The notes: generated by a model not told the origin, from the sequence alone. DNA of 64,000 nt from Mycobacterium sp. (GCA_016197405.1 JACPVR010000004.1:372001-436000), one strand, 5' to 3'; counted from the stretch's first letter, positions 8,908-18,356 are shown. Program-made: numbers and translations.

Positions 8908-8921
8908 TAGAACACGTTTCA
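8908..8921. promoter_or_regulatory. KstR operator upstream of mce4
   Basis: TAGAACACGTTTCA fits all fixed positions of TnnAACnnGTTnnA. It lies 37 nt after hsd4A and about 80 nt upstream of the proposed mce4 -35 element, so it may act as an auxiliary KstR site together with the box in the promoter spacer. Confidence 0.8.
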
Positions 8922-8988
8922 GAATGATCTGCGTCACACTGGCTCTGACCTGGACAAATTGACAAGTTTTGTCTTATTCGTCCGTTCT

Positions 8989-9018
8989 TTGACACTGTGA
9001 ACGTGTTCTAGTTAATAT
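8989..9018 (+). promoter_or_regulatory. mce4 promoter with KstR-like box in its spacer
   Basis: A consensus -35 TTGACA (8989-8994) and a -10 TAATAT (9013-9018) are separated by 18 bp. The spacer contains GTGAACGTGTTCTA (8997-9010), a KstR box with one mismatch at its first position. Transcription would begin near 9025, leaving about 118 nt of leader before the yrbE4A TTG. An ATG at 9017 lies inside the -10 element and so cannot be the operon's first codon from this promoter. Confidence 0.75.
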
Positions 9019-9142
9019 GATCCGTCTCACAGAGCGTCAGCCCTGTGATGGGGTTGCGACCGGCCCCTGGTACGCGAACCGCACAGGCTTCGCCAAGCTG
9101 GGACCGCGACGCATTCCGATACGCACGAGAAGGGAACCCAGG

Positions 9143-9907
9143 TTGTTCGAACAGCTCGCGGTTCCGGCTCGGGCCGTGGGCGGTTTCTTCGAAATGACGC
9201 TGGACACTTTCCGGGAAATGTTCCGGAGGCCCTTCCAGTTCCGGGAGTTCCTGGATCAGACGTGGATGATCGCCCGGGTTTCGCTGGTTCCGACCCTGCT
9301 GGTGGCGATCCCGTTCACCGTCCTGGTCGCGTTCACCCTCAACATCCTGCTGCGCGAGATCGGCGCGGCCGACCTCTCTGGCGCGGGCACCGCGTTCGGC
9401 ACCATCACCCAGCTCGGACCCGTCGTGACGGTGCTGGTTGTCGCCGGCGCCGGTGCCACCGCCATATGTGCCGATCTGGGTGCCCGCACAATCCGTGAAG
9501 AGATCGACGCGATGCGGGTGCTGGGCATCGATCCCATCCATCGTCTGGTCGTACCGAGGGTGCTGGCGTCGACGTTCGTGGCGCTGCTGCTCAACGGGCT
9601 GGTGTGCGCGATCGGCATCGCGGGTGGCTACGTGTTCTCGGTGTTCCTGCAGGGCGTCAACCCCGGCGCGTTCATCAACGGGCTCACAGTGCTCACCGGT
9701 CTCCCCGAACTGCTGCTGGCCGAGGTCAAGGCATTGCTGTTCGGCGTCGTCGCCGGACTCGTCGGCTGCTACCGGGGACTGACGGTGCAGGGCGGCCCCA
9801 AGGGCGTCGGCATCGCCGTGAACGAGACCGTCGTCTACGCCTTCATCTGCCTGTTCGTCATCAACGTCATCATGACCGCCATCGGCGTCCGGGTGCTGGC
9901 GAAATGA
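9143..9907 (+). CDS. yrbE4A: Mce4 permease YrbE4A
   Basis: MlaE/YrbE-family inner-membrane permease of the Mce4 sterol importer. With a TTG start at 9143 (GAAGGGA upstream) the protein is 254 residues, equal to the remembered M. tuberculosis YrbE4A length, and begins at the conserved QLAVPARAVGGFFEM segment. Hydrophobic helices fill most of the protein, with the family motif EEIDAMRVLGIDP in the central loop, thought to contact the MceG ATPase. An upstream ATG at 9017 would add about 42 non-conserved residues overlapping promoter elements. Its stop overlaps the ATG of yrbE4B. Confidence 0.95.
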   Translation: MFEQLAVPARAVGGFFEMTLDTFREMFRRPFQFREFLDQTWMIARVSLVPTLLVAIPFTVLVAFTLNILLREIGAADLSGAGTAFGTITQLGPVVTVLVVAGAGATAICADLGARTIREEIDAMRVLGIDPIHRLVVPRVLASTFVALLLNGLVCAIGIAGGYVFSVFLQGVNPGAFINGLTVLTGLPELLLAEVKALLFGVVAGLVGCYRGLTVQGGPKGVGIAVNETVVYAFICLFVINVIMTAIGVRVLAK

Positions 9908-10746
9908 GTTACGACGCCACACTGCGGTTGCGCCGGTTCTTCTCCGGCGTCCCGAAGGCTGTCGACACCTTCGGCGAGCAGGCATTGTTCTACGGCGAGT
10001 CGATCCGCTACATCCCCAACGCGATAACCCGCTACCGGCGCGAGACCGTACGGCTGATCGCCGAGATGACAATGGGCGTCGGCGCTTTGGCCATCATCGG
10101 CGGCACGGTCGGCGTCGCGGCCTTCATGACACTGGCCTCCGGTGGCGTGATCGCCGTGCAGGGCTACTCGTCACTGGGCAACATCGGTATCGAGGCGCTG
10201 ACCGGCTTCTTGTCGGCATTCCTCAACGTCCGCATCGTCGCACCGGTCATCGCCGGTATCGCGTTGGCCGCCACCATCGGGGCCGGCACCACGGCCCAGC
10301 TGGGCGCCATGCGGGTCGCCGAGGAGATCGACGCGGTCGAGGCCATGGCCGTGCACTCGGTGTCCTACCTGGTGTCGACCCGGATCATCGCGGGCCTGAT
10401 CGCCATCGTCCCGTTGTACGCGCTGTCGGTGCTGGCGGCGTTCTTCGCGGCCCGGTTCACCACGGTCTTCATCAACGGGCAGTCGGCAGGTCTGTACGAC
10501 CACTACTTCAACACCTTCCTGATACCCACCGATCTGCTGTGGTCGTTCGTCCAGGCCATCGTCATGTCGGTGGCGGTGATGCTCGTGCACACCTATTACG
10601 GCTACAACGCGTCCGGCGGCCCGGTCGGTGTCGGCATCGCCGTGGGACAGGCCGTGCGCACCTCGCTCATCGTCGTGGTCACGATCGTCCTGTTGATCTC
10701 ACTCGCCGTCTACGGCGGGTCCGGCAACTTCAACCTTTCCGGGTAG
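9904..10746 (+). CDS. yrbE4B: Mce4 permease YrbE4B
   Basis: Second MlaE/YrbE permease, 280 residues. The ATG overlaps the TGA of yrbE4A (ATGA), implying coupled translation and 1:1 assembly. It has multiple hydrophobic helices and the cytoplasmic loop EEIDAVEAMAVHSVSYLV, equivalent to the EEIDAMRVLGIDP loop in YrbE4A. YrbE4A and YrbE4B form the membrane channel of the Mce4 cholesterol transporter and are energised by MceG (Mkl), which is encoded elsewhere. Confidence 0.95.
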   Translation: MSYDATLRLRRFFSGVPKAVDTFGEQALFYGESIRYIPNAITRYRRETVRLIAEMTMGVGALAIIGGTVGVAAFMTLASGGVIAVQGYSSLGNIGIEALTGFLSAFLNVRIVAPVIAGIALAATIGAGTTAQLGAMRVAEEIDAVEAMAVHSVSYLVSTRIIAGLIAIVPLYALSVLAAFFAARFTTVFINGQSAGLYDHYFNTFLIPTDLLWSFVQAIVMSVAVMLVHTYYGYNASGGPVGVGIAVGQAVRTSLIVVVTIVLLISLAVYGGSGNFNLSG

Positions 10747-10751
10747 CGGCG

Positions 10752-11954
10752 ATGTCAGACGGCGTATCCAAGCGTTCGCACGTGCGTATCGCGGCGGCCA
10801 TCCTGGCGGCGTTGATCGTGGCGGCCGTGGTGTTCACCTATCTGGCCTATACCGCCAAGTTCACCTCCACCGATGACGTGACGGTGATGTCCCCGCGTGC
10901 CGGGCTGGTCATGGAAAAGGATGCCAAGGTCAAGTACCGCGGCATCCAGATCGGCAAGGTCACCGATATCGCCTACGCCGGTGATCAGGCCAAGCTGACA
11001 CTGTCGATCGACAGCAGTCAGTTGCGCTACATCCCGTCCAATGCCGGGGTGCGAATCGCCGGTAACACGATCTTCGGGGCCAAGTCGGTGGAGTTCAGTC
11101 CACCGCCGTCGCCGTCGGGCAGTTCGCTTCGATCCGGTGCCACGGTGCAGGCGTCGTCGGTGCAGCTTGAGGTCAACACGCTGTTTCAGACCCTGACCGA
11201 TGTGTTGCAGAAGATCGACCCGGTCAGCCTCAATGCGACACTGTCGGCACTGGGTGAAGGACTGCGGGGCAACGGTGACAATGCCGGCGCCACCCTGGCA
11301 GGCCTGAACACCTTCCTGGCGCAGTTCAACCCGAAACTGCCCACGCTGCAACAAGATCTGCAGCAGACCGCGGCGGTGGCCAACATCTACGCCGATGCCG
11401 CACCTGATCTGGTGACCGTTCTCGACAACGCACCGAAGCTGTCGCAGACCATCGTCAGCCAGCAGGACAATCTCAACGCCACCCTGCTGGCCGCGACCGG
11501 GCTGGCCAACAACGGTTACGACACGCTGGCCCCGGCGGCCGAGGACTACATCGCCGCCATCAACCGGGCCCGCGCACCGCTGAAGGTCATCGGCGAGTAC
11601 TCACCCGAGATCGGCTGCATCCTGACCGGAACGTCTAGCGTGATCGACACCTTCGCCCCGATCATCGGCGGCGTACGGCCGGGCCTGTTCGTGGCCTCCA
11701 ACTTCCTGCCCGGTGCGCCGGCATACACGTATCCGGAAAGCCTGCCGATCGTCAACGCCTCCGGTGGGCCCAATTGCCGCGGCCTGCCGAATATGCCGAG
11801 CAAGCAGCTCGGCGGCAGTTGGTACCACGCGCCGTTCCTGGTGACCGACAACGCCTACGTGCCCTACCAGCCCAACACCGAGGTCCAGTTCGACGCACCC
11901 TCGACACTGCAGTTCCTGTTCAACGGCGCGTTCGCGGAACGGGACAACTACTGA
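10752..11954 (+). CDS. mce4A: Mce4A, MlaD-domain cholesterol import protein
   Basis: Mce-family protein, 400 residues, the length remembered for M. tuberculosis Mce4A. An N-terminal hydrophobic anchor at about residues 11-33 is followed by an MlaD/Mce domain (RGIQIGKVTDI, RIAGNTIFGAKSVEF) and a long helical region expected to build the periplasm-spanning tube. The ATG at 10752 lies 5 nt after the yrbE4B stop. A conserved CILTG and cysteine-containing C-terminal region follow. Six Mce4 subunits probably assemble as a heterohexamer. Confidence 0.94.
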   Translation: MSDGVSKRSHVRIAAAILAALIVAAVVFTYLAYTAKFTSTDDVTVMSPRAGLVMEKDAKVKYRGIQIGKVTDIAYAGDQAKLTLSIDSSQLRYIPSNAGVRIAGNTIFGAKSVEFSPPPSPSGSSLRSGATVQASSVQLEVNTLFQTLTDVLQKIDPVSLNATLSALGEGLRGNGDNAGATLAGLNTFLAQFNPKLPTLQQDLQQTAAVANIYADAAPDLVTVLDNAPKLSQTIVSQQDNLNATLLAATGLANNGYDTLAPAAEDYIAAINRARAPLKVIGEYSPEIGCILTGTSSVIDTFAPIIGGVRPGLFVASNFLPGAPAYTYPESLPIVNASGGPNCRGLPNMPSKQLGGSWYHAPFLVTDNAYVPYQPNTEVQFDAPSTLQFLFNGAFAERDNY

Positions 11955-13000
11955 TGGCCAACACCGGGAACGGCAACCTGATCAAGGTCAGCATCTTCAC
12001 GGTGGTGATGGTGTTGGTGGCTGCGGGCCTTGTGGTGGTCTTCGGTGAATTCCGGTTCGCTTCCGGGAAGACCTACCATGCGCAGTTCGAATCGGCATCG
12101 CGGCTCAAGACCGGCCAGGATGTGCGGATCGCGGGCGTGCCGGTCGGCAGCGTGCAGGAAATCAAACTGGCTCCGGACAACACGGTCGACGTGACCTTCG
12201 ACGTCAATGACCGCTACCAGCTCTACACCTCGACCCGCGCCGCCATCCGCTACGAGAACCTCGTCGGTGACCGCTTCCTGGAGATCACCTCCGGACCCGG
12301 CGATCTGCGCAAGCTGCCCGCAGGCGGCACCATCGCACTGAGTCAGACCCAGCCTGCGCTCGACCTTGACGCGCTGCTCGGCGGCCTGCGCCCGGTTCTC
12401 AAGGGCCTGGACGGCAACAAGATCAACGAGGTCAGCAACGCCGTCATCGAGCTGTTGCAGGGCCAGGGCGGCGCGTTGTCTCAAATGCTTTCCAGCACAA
12501 GTGCGTTCACCACCGATCTGGCCTCCCGTGATCAGCTCATCGGTGATGTCATCAACAATCTCAACAACGTGCTCGCCACGGTCGACGACAAGGGCGCACA
12601 GTTCAATGCCTCGGTGGACCAGCTGCAACAACTGATCACCGGCCTCGCGCAGGGTTCGGACCCCATCGCCGGTGCGCTGGGACCGCTGTCCTCGGCGACC
12701 TCGGACCTCACCGATATGCTGGTGAAGGGTCGCAGGCCCGTGCAGGGTGTCATCGAGAACCTGCGGCCGCTGACCGAGGCGCTCGACAACCAGAAGGCCG
12801 ACGTCAACAAGGTCATCGAGCCGCTGGCAGAGAATTACCTGCGGCTCAACGCACTTGGCGCCTACGGTTCCTTCTTCAACATCTACTACTGCTCGATCCG
12901 GATGAAGATCAACGGTCCGGCGGGTAGCGACATCCTGATTCCGTTCGGCGGACCGCCGGACCCGTCCAAGGGGAGGTGCGCTCCTGTCAAGGACAACTGA
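11954..13000 (+). CDS. mce4B: Mce4B
   Basis: Mce-family subunit, 348 residues. An N-terminal membrane anchor covers about residues 9-30, then an MlaD domain (TGQDVRIAGVPVGSVQEI, YENLVGDRFLEI), then a coiled helical region and a short C-terminal tail with GAYGSFFNIYYCSIRM. The ATG overlaps the mce4A TGA. Its 3' end overlaps the proposed start of mce4C by 17 nt. Confidence 0.94.
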   Translation: MANTGNGNLIKVSIFTVVMVLVAAGLVVVFGEFRFASGKTYHAQFESASRLKTGQDVRIAGVPVGSVQEIKLAPDNTVDVTFDVNDRYQLYTSTRAAIRYENLVGDRFLEITSGPGDLRKLPAGGTIALSQTQPALDLDALLGGLRPVLKGLDGNKINEVSNAVIELLQGQGGALSQMLSSTSAFTTDLASRDQLIGDVINNLNNVLATVDDKGAQFNASVDQLQQLITGLAQGSDPIAGALGPLSSATSDLTDMLVKGRRPVQGVIENLRPLTEALDNQKADVNKVIEPLAENYLRLNALGAYGSFFNIYYCSIRMKINGPAGSDILIPFGGPPDPSKGRCAPVKDN

Positions 13001-14048
13001 CGACGGGCACAACCCCGTCCGTACCGGAATCTTCGGCGTCGTGCTGGTGCTCTGCCTCGTGCTGGTGTCATTCGGCTACTCGAAGCTGCCGTTCTGGCCG
13101 CAGGGCAAGGTGTACAACGCGTTCTTCACCGACGCAGGCGGGATCTCGCCCGGCAACGATGTCAACATCTCCGGAGTCAAGGTCGGCGCTGTGCAGTCGG
13201 TCGGCCTGGCGGGTACCGCGGCGAAGGTCACGTTCACCATCGATCGCGATATCCGGGTCGGTGAGCAGTCGCTTGCGGCCATCAAGACCGACACCGTGCT
13301 CGGGCAGAAGACACTCGAGGTCACCCCGACCGGCGGCGGTGCCACCACCACGATCCCGTTGGGGCGCACCACCACTCCCTACACGCTCAACGCCGCGCTG
13401 CAGGATCTCGGCGGTAACACCGCGGCGCTGGACAAGCCGAAGTTCGAGGCCGCCTTGCAGACCTTGACCGACACCCTGCGGGATGCGACACCACAGTTGC
13501 GTGGCGCCCTCGACGGTGTGGCCAATCTGTCGCGCACGCTCAACGCCCGGGACGAGGCGCTCGGCGATCTGCTGGTGCACGCGCAGGCGGTGACCAAGAC
13601 GCTGGCCGATCGGGCCGGTCAGGTCAATCAGCTCATCGTCGACGGTAACCAGCTGTTCGCCGCCCTCGACGAGAAGCGTGCGGCACTGTCCTCCCTGATA
13701 TCCGGCATCGATGATGTCTCGCAGCAGATCTCCGGTTTCGTCGCCGACAACCGCAAGGAGTTCGGGCCCGCGTTGACCAAGCTCAGCCTGGTGCTCGACA
13801 ACCTCAACGAGCGACGTGACCACATCTCCGAGGCGCTCAAACGGCTGCCGGGCTACGCCACCGCGCTCGGCGAGGTGGTCGGCTCCACGTCCGGATTCCA
13901 GATCAACCTCTACGGTCTGCCGCCCGCGACCATCTCGGAAGTGTTGTTCGACACCTACTTCCAACCCGGCAAGCTGCCCGACAGCCTGTCGGACTACCTC
14001 AAGGGCCTCATCGCCGAACGTCTGATCATCAGGCCGAAGTCACCATGA
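12984..14048 (+). CDS. mce4C: Mce4C (apparent CTG start)
   Basis: Mce-family subunit, 354 residues from a CTG at 12984; M. tuberculosis Mce4C is remembered as 357. The residues SRTTDDGHNPVRTG precede the anchor helix FGVVLVLCLVLVSFGY, and the MlaD domain contains PGNDVNISGVKVGAVQSV and TVLGQKTLEV. In this frame no ATG, GTG or TTG exists between the upstream stop at 12936-12938 and the GTG at 13041, which would cut the anchor helix in half. GGGGAGG at 12970-12976 is well spaced for the CTG. The 3' end overlaps mce4D by ATGA. Confidence 0.88.
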   Translation: MSRTTDDGHNPVRTGIFGVVLVLCLVLVSFGYSKLPFWPQGKVYNAFFTDAGGISPGNDVNISGVKVGAVQSVGLAGTAAKVTFTIDRDIRVGEQSLAAIKTDTVLGQKTLEVTPTGGGATTTIPLGRTTTPYTLNAALQDLGGNTAALDKPKFEAALQTLTDTLRDATPQLRGALDGVANLSRTLNARDEALGDLLVHAQAVTKTLADRAGQVNQLIVDGNQLFAALDEKRAALSSLISGIDDVSQQISGFVADNRKEFGPALTKLSLVLDNLNERRDHISEALKRLPGYATALGEVVGSTSGFQINLYGLPPATISEVLFDTYFQPGKLPDSLSDYLKGLIAERLIIRPKSP

Positions 14049-15448
14049 CCCGAAACAGAAAGATCCTGGCCGGTGCGGCGGCGCTGCTGGTGGTGGCGCT
14101 GGTCGTCGGATTGTTCGTGCTGTGGCCCGGTCGCGGCACGCACAAGGTGGTCGCGCTGTTCCCGGCGACCGTGGGCCTTTACCCGGGCGACGAGGTTCGC
14201 GTCGTCGGCGTACCGGTCGGCAGGATCGACTCGGTCGAGCCGCGGGCCGCCGATGTCAAGGTGACGATGTCGGTATCCGACGATGTGCAGGTACCGGCCG
14301 ACGCCCGCGCGATCATCGTCTCGCCGAACCTGGTGGCGGCCCGATTCATTCAGCTCACGCCGGCATATGACGCGGCCAAGGGCGGGCCGACGATGGCCGA
14401 CGGTGCCACCATCGGTCTGGACCGCACCGGTGTCCCGGTGGAGTGGGACGAGGTCAAAGACGAACTGACCAAACTGTCCGCTCAGCTCGGGCCCAAGGAC
14501 GGCGGGCTGCAGGGTCCGCTGACCGCATTCGTCGACCAGGCGGCCACCACCTTCGACGGCAACGGCGACTCGTTCCGCAATGCGCTGCGCGAGCTGTCGC
14601 AGACCGCGGGCCGTCTCGGCGACTCCAGCACCGATCTGTTCGGCACGGTGAAGAATCTGCAGATCCTGGTCAACGCGCTCTCGCAGAGCAACGAGCAGAT
14701 CGTGCAGTTCTCCAGCCACGTCGCCTCGGTCTCGCAGGTGCTCGCCGACAGCTCGGCAGGGTTGGACAACACCTTGGGTACGTTGAACCAGGCCCTCGAC
14801 GATGTGCGTGGACTCTTGCGCGACAACAACGACAAGCTCATCGGTTCGGTCGACAAACTCACGGCGTTCACCAAGATCCTGTCCGATCAGCACGACGATA
14901 TCGAGCAGGTGCTGCACGTGACCCCCAACGGTCTGGCGAACTTCTACAACATCTACAACCCCGCGCAGGGCACCGTCGGCGGCGCACTGTCACTGCCCAA
15001 CTTCGCCAACCCGGTCCAGTTCATCTGCGGTGGCAACTTCGACACCGGTGCCAACCCGGACAACTTCAAGCGAGCCGAGATCTGCCGTGAGCGGATGGCG
15101 CCGGTGCTGCGCCGGCTCACCATGAACTTCCCGCCGGTGCTGTTCCATCCGATCAACAGCATCACCGCCTACAAGGGCCAGATCATCTACGACACCCCCG
15201 CAACCGAGGCCAAGGCCCAGACGCCGGTGCCGTATCTGCAGTGGCAGCCGCAGCCCGGTGTGACACCGCCGGTGATCCCGCCTGGTGCCACCCTCGGCGA
15301 CCTGGTGCTGCCCCCGCCCGCGGTCCAGGGTCAGATCTCACCCGGACCACCTGCCGTGGTGGGTTCCGGACCGCTGCCGGGTCCCGCACCGGCGGATCCG
15401 AACGCCGCACCGGTACCGCCGGCACCCATGCCGGGAGGTGGCGGATGA
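14045..15448 (+). CDS. mce4D: Mce4D
   Basis: Mce-family subunit, 467 residues. It has an N-terminal anchor (AALLVVALVVGLFVLW), an MlaD domain (PGDEVRVVGVPVGRIDSV), a long helical tube region and a proline-rich C-terminal tail of roughly 80 residues (VTPPVIPPGATLGDLVLPPP). The ATG overlaps the mce4C TGA. The tail may extend through the periplasm or contact peptidoglycan; that is inference. Confidence 0.94.
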   Translation: MTRNRKILAGAAALLVVALVVGLFVLWPGRGTHKVVALFPATVGLYPGDEVRVVGVPVGRIDSVEPRAADVKVTMSVSDDVQVPADARAIIVSPNLVAARFIQLTPAYDAAKGGPTMADGATIGLDRTGVPVEWDEVKDELTKLSAQLGPKDGGLQGPLTAFVDQAATTFDGNGDSFRNALRELSQTAGRLGDSSTDLFGTVKNLQILVNALSQSNEQIVQFSSHVASVSQVLADSSAGLDNTLGTLNQALDDVRGLLRDNNDKLIGSVDKLTAFTKILSDQHDDIEQVLHVTPNGLANFYNIYNPAQGTVGGALSLPNFANPVQFICGGNFDTGANPDNFKRAEICRERMAPVLRRLTMNFPPVLFHPINSITAYKGQIIYDTPATEAKAQTPVPYLQWQPQPGVTPPVIPPGATLGDLVLPPPAVQGQISPGPPAVVGSGPLPGPAPADPNAAPVPPAPMPGGGG

Positions 15449-16656
15449 CCGCATCGGTGATGACCCCAGGAAAACTGGTGCGCGCCAAAGCGTTGCGCAT
15501 CGGCCAACGTTGCGTTGCCCTCGGCTCCGGTGCGGTGCTGCTGGCCGGCTGTTCGTTCGGTGGACTGAACTCACTGGACATGCCGGGCACCAAGGGTCAC
15601 GGCCCGGGTTCCTACCTGGTGACCGTGGAGCTTCCCGATGTCGCGACGTTGCCGCAGAACTCGCCGGTGATGGTCGACGATGTGACGGTGGGCAGTGTGT
15701 CCGGTATCGAGGCCATGCAGCGCCCGGACGGCACCTTCTATGCCGCGGTCAAGATGTCACTGGACTCCGATGTCAATCTGCCCGCCAACTCGACCGCCCG
15801 GGTGGCGCAGACCTCGTTGCTGGGTTCACAGCACATCGAATTGTCCCCGCCGGCAACCGAACCCGCGCAGGGCCGGCTCGCCGAGGGGGCCAACATCCCG
15901 CAGTCGCGTACCGGCCGCTATCCGACCACCGAAGAGGTGCTGTCCTCGTTGGGCATGGTGGTCAACAAGGGCAATCTCGGTGCGCTGCAGGACATCACCG
16001 ACGAGGCGTATGCCGCGGTGGCCGGCCGGACCGGCAGCTTCGCCGACCTGATCCCCAAGCTTGCCGAGCTCACCGATTCGCTGAGCCGGCAGACCGATGA
16101 CATCATCGCCGCGGCGGAAGGGCTCAACAGGTTCGCCGGGATCCTGGCGTCGAACAAGGACAAACTGGGGCGCGCCCTCGACAGCCTGCCGCCGGCGCTG
16201 AAGGTGCTCAACGAGAACCGGGCCAATATCGTCGACACCTTCGCGGCGCTGCGCCGCCTCGGTGTGGTGGCCGCCGATGTGCTGTCCAGGACCAAGGACG
16301 ACTTCGCGGCGGACTTCAAGGATCTCTACCCCGCGATCAAAGCGCTCAACGACAACTCGAAATCCTTCATCAAGGATCTGGAACTGTTGCCCACCTTCCC
16401 GTTCCACTACAAGTACCTGCGCCAGGCCGTGCGCGGCGACTACCTGAACGTGTTCGTGACCTTCGACCTGACGCTGCGGCGGCTGGGGGAGTCGATCTTC
16501 ACCACGTCCGGGCTGGACCCGAACATGAAGCACCTCGACGAGGTCATCAACCCGCCTGACCTGTTGACCGGCGCGATGGCCAACCTGTCCGGGCAGGCCG
16601 CCGACCCGTTCCAGGTGATGCCGGGCACCGCGACGCAGCCGGCAGGAGCCAAATAA
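15445..16656 (+). CDS. mce4E: Mce4E lipoprotein (LprN-type)
   Basis: Lipoprotein subunit of the Mce4 complex, 403 residues. A signal peptide ends in lipobox LLAGC with the lipidated cysteine at residue 36, in place of the uncleaved anchor of the other Mce4 proteins. The MlaD domain includes NSPVMVDDVTVGSV and AQTSLLGSQHIEL, followed by helical segments. The ATG overlaps the mce4D stop. The E position in every mce operon is a lipoprotein, so function and order agree. Confidence 0.95.
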   Translation: MTASVMTPGKLVRAKALRIGQRCVALGSGAVLLAGCSFGGLNSLDMPGTKGHGPGSYLVTVELPDVATLPQNSPVMVDDVTVGSVSGIEAMQRPDGTFYAAVKMSLDSDVNLPANSTARVAQTSLLGSQHIELSPPATEPAQGRLAEGANIPQSRTGRYPTTEEVLSSLGMVVNKGNLGALQDITDEAYAAVAGRTGSFADLIPKLAELTDSLSRQTDDIIAAAEGLNRFAGILASNKDKLGRALDSLPPALKVLNENRANIVDTFAALRRLGVVAADVLSRTKDDFAADFKDLYPAIKALNDNSKSFIKDLELLPTFPFHYKYLRQAVRGDYLNVFVTFDLTLRRLGESIFTTSGLDPNMKHLDEVINPPDLLTGAMANLSGQAADPFQVMPGTATQPAGAK

Positions 16657-18356
16657 TGCTCGACCGGTTGGCGCGTATCCAGCTGACGATCTTCGCTGTC
16701 GTGACGGTGCTGGCCGTCGGAGCGATCTCGTTGTTCTATCTGCACCTGCCCGCGAAAGCCGGCCTCGGTACCTACAAGGTCGACGCGAATTTCGTTGCCG
16801 GCGGCGGGATCTACCCCAACGCCAACGTCACCTACCGGGGTGTGACGATCGGCCGGGTCGACTCGGTGAGCCTGACCGATGACGGTGTCGTCGCCAATAT
16901 GCGGCTCAACAGCAACACGCCGGTACCCAATAACGTGACCGCGACCGTCAAGAGCGTGTCGGCGGTCGGCGAGCAGTACATCGACCTCGTCCCGCCGTCC
17001 GATCCCGCCGGCGACAAGCTCGCCAACGGGGCGTCCATCTCCAAGGACCGCACCCAGGTGGGACAGGACATCTCCGAGATGCTCAAGCAGGCCGACAGCC
17101 TGATCAGCAGCATCGACAACAGCAGGCTGCAAGATCTGCTGAAGGAAACCTTCAAGGCGTTCAACGGTTCCGGACCCGAACTGGCGCGGCTGCTGTCCTC
17201 CTCGCGGATGATCGTCGACCAGGCCAACGCGAATGTCGGCCAGACCACCCAGCTCATCGACCAGGCCGGACCGTTCCTCGACGCTCAGATCCGCAGCGGC
17301 GACGACATCAAATCGCTCGCCGACGGACTGGCGCGGTTCACCACCGAGCTCAATCAGGCCGATCCCCAGTTGCGCACACTGCTGCGCACCGCGCCGGGTG
17401 CCGCCGACGAGGTCAACACCGCGTTCAGCGGTATCCGGCCGAACTTCCCGATGCTGGCCGCCAACCTGGCCAACCTGGGCCGCATCGGCGTGATCTATCA
17501 CAAGTCGATCGAGCAGGCACTGGTCATCTTCCCCGCCCTGATGGCCGCACTGGGAACGGTCGCAGGCGGTGTGCCCACCGACGAGGGCGGCAAGCTCGAC
17601 TTCAAGGTCGACCTGGGCGACCCGCCGACCTGCAATGTCGGCTTCCTGCCTGCCTCGCAGATCCGCTCACCGGCCGACGAGACGCTGCGCGATCTGCCCA
17701 ACGACCTGTACTGCAAGACCGCGCAGAACGATCCGGCCGTCGTACGCGGCGCACGTAACTACCCCTGCCAGGAGTTCCCCGGCAAGCGGGCCCCGACCGT
17801 GCAGCTGTGCCGCGATCCCCGGGGCTATGTGCCGATCGGTGCCAACCCCTGGCGCGGTCCGCCGATCCCGTACGGCACGCCGATCGAAGACGGCCGCAAC
17901 ATCCTGCCGCCCAACAAGATGCCGTTCATCCCGCCGGGTGCGGATTACGACCCGGGTGCGCCTGTGGTGCAACTTCCGCCGGGTGTCCCGCCGGGACCGG
18001 GCCCGGCGCCCAACGCGCCGTTCCCGCTGCCGGTGCCGCCGAACGACAACGGAGCCCCGCCGCCGTGGCCGTACTTCGCGCCCCCGGATCAGGTGTTGCC
18101 TCCGTACGCCAGGCCGCCATTGGAGGCCCCAGGCCCACCCCCAGGGCCGGCGCCGGCCGAGGTCCCGCCCCCGAGTGCACCGTTGCCCGCCGAGGCCGGG
18201 CAACCGCAGGCCAGCGGTGCGATGTACGGCACCTACGATAAAGACGGTAAGTTCATCGACCCGTCGGGCACGACAGGCGTCTTCACCGGAGGCGCAGCCA
18301 ATCAGTCGCCCGCGGAAAGTTGGGTAGATCTGATGACCGATCCGAGGCCGGTTTGA
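16656..18356 (+). CDS. mce4F: Mce4F
   Basis: Largest Mce4 subunit, 566 residues (remembered M. tuberculosis length 564). An N-terminal anchor (LTIFAVVTVLAVGAISLFYL) precedes an MlaD domain (PNANVTYRGVTIGRVDSV), a helical region and a roughly 180-residue proline-rich C-terminal region starting near YGTPIEDGRNILPPN. The ATG at 16656 overlaps the mce4E TAA (TAATG). Several cysteines in the 330-390 region could form disulfides outside the membrane. Confidence 0.94.
   Translation: MLDRLARIQLTIFAVVTVLAVGAISLFYLHLPAKAGLGTYKVDANFVAGGGIYPNANVTYRGVTIGRVDSVSLTDDGVVANMRLNSNTPVPNNVTATVKSVSAVGEQYIDLVPPSDPAGDKLANGASISKDRTQVGQDISEMLKQADSLISSIDNSRLQDLLKETFKAFNGSGPELARLLSSSRMIVDQANANVGQTTQLIDQAGPFLDAQIRSGDDIKSLADGLARFTTELNQADPQLRTLLRTAPGAADEVNTAFSGIRPNFPMLAANLANLGRIGVIYHKSIEQALVIFPALMAALGTVAGGVPTDEGGKLDFKVDLGDPPTCNVGFLPASQIRSPADETLRDLPNDLYCKTAQNDPAVVRGARNYPCQEFPGKRAPTVQLCRDPRGYVPIGANPWRGPPIPYGTPIEDGRNILPPNKMPFIPPGADYDPGAPVVQLPPGVPPGPGPAPNAPFPLPVPPNDNGAPPPWPYFAPPDQVLPPYARPPLEAPGPPPGPAPAEVPPPSAPLPAEAGQPQASGAMYGTYDKDGKFIDPSGTTGVFTGGAANQSPAESWVDLMTDPRPV

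Noticed and set aside
9017..9142. Upstream ATG for yrbE4A at 9017
   Set aside because: It lies inside the predicted -10 element, would add about 42 non-conserved residues and lacks a ribosome site; the TTG at 9143 gives the family length and has GAAGGGA.
16444..16457. KstR-like sequence CTGAACGTGTTCGT inside mce4E
   Set aside because: It misses both outer consensus bases and lies within coding sequence; chance match.
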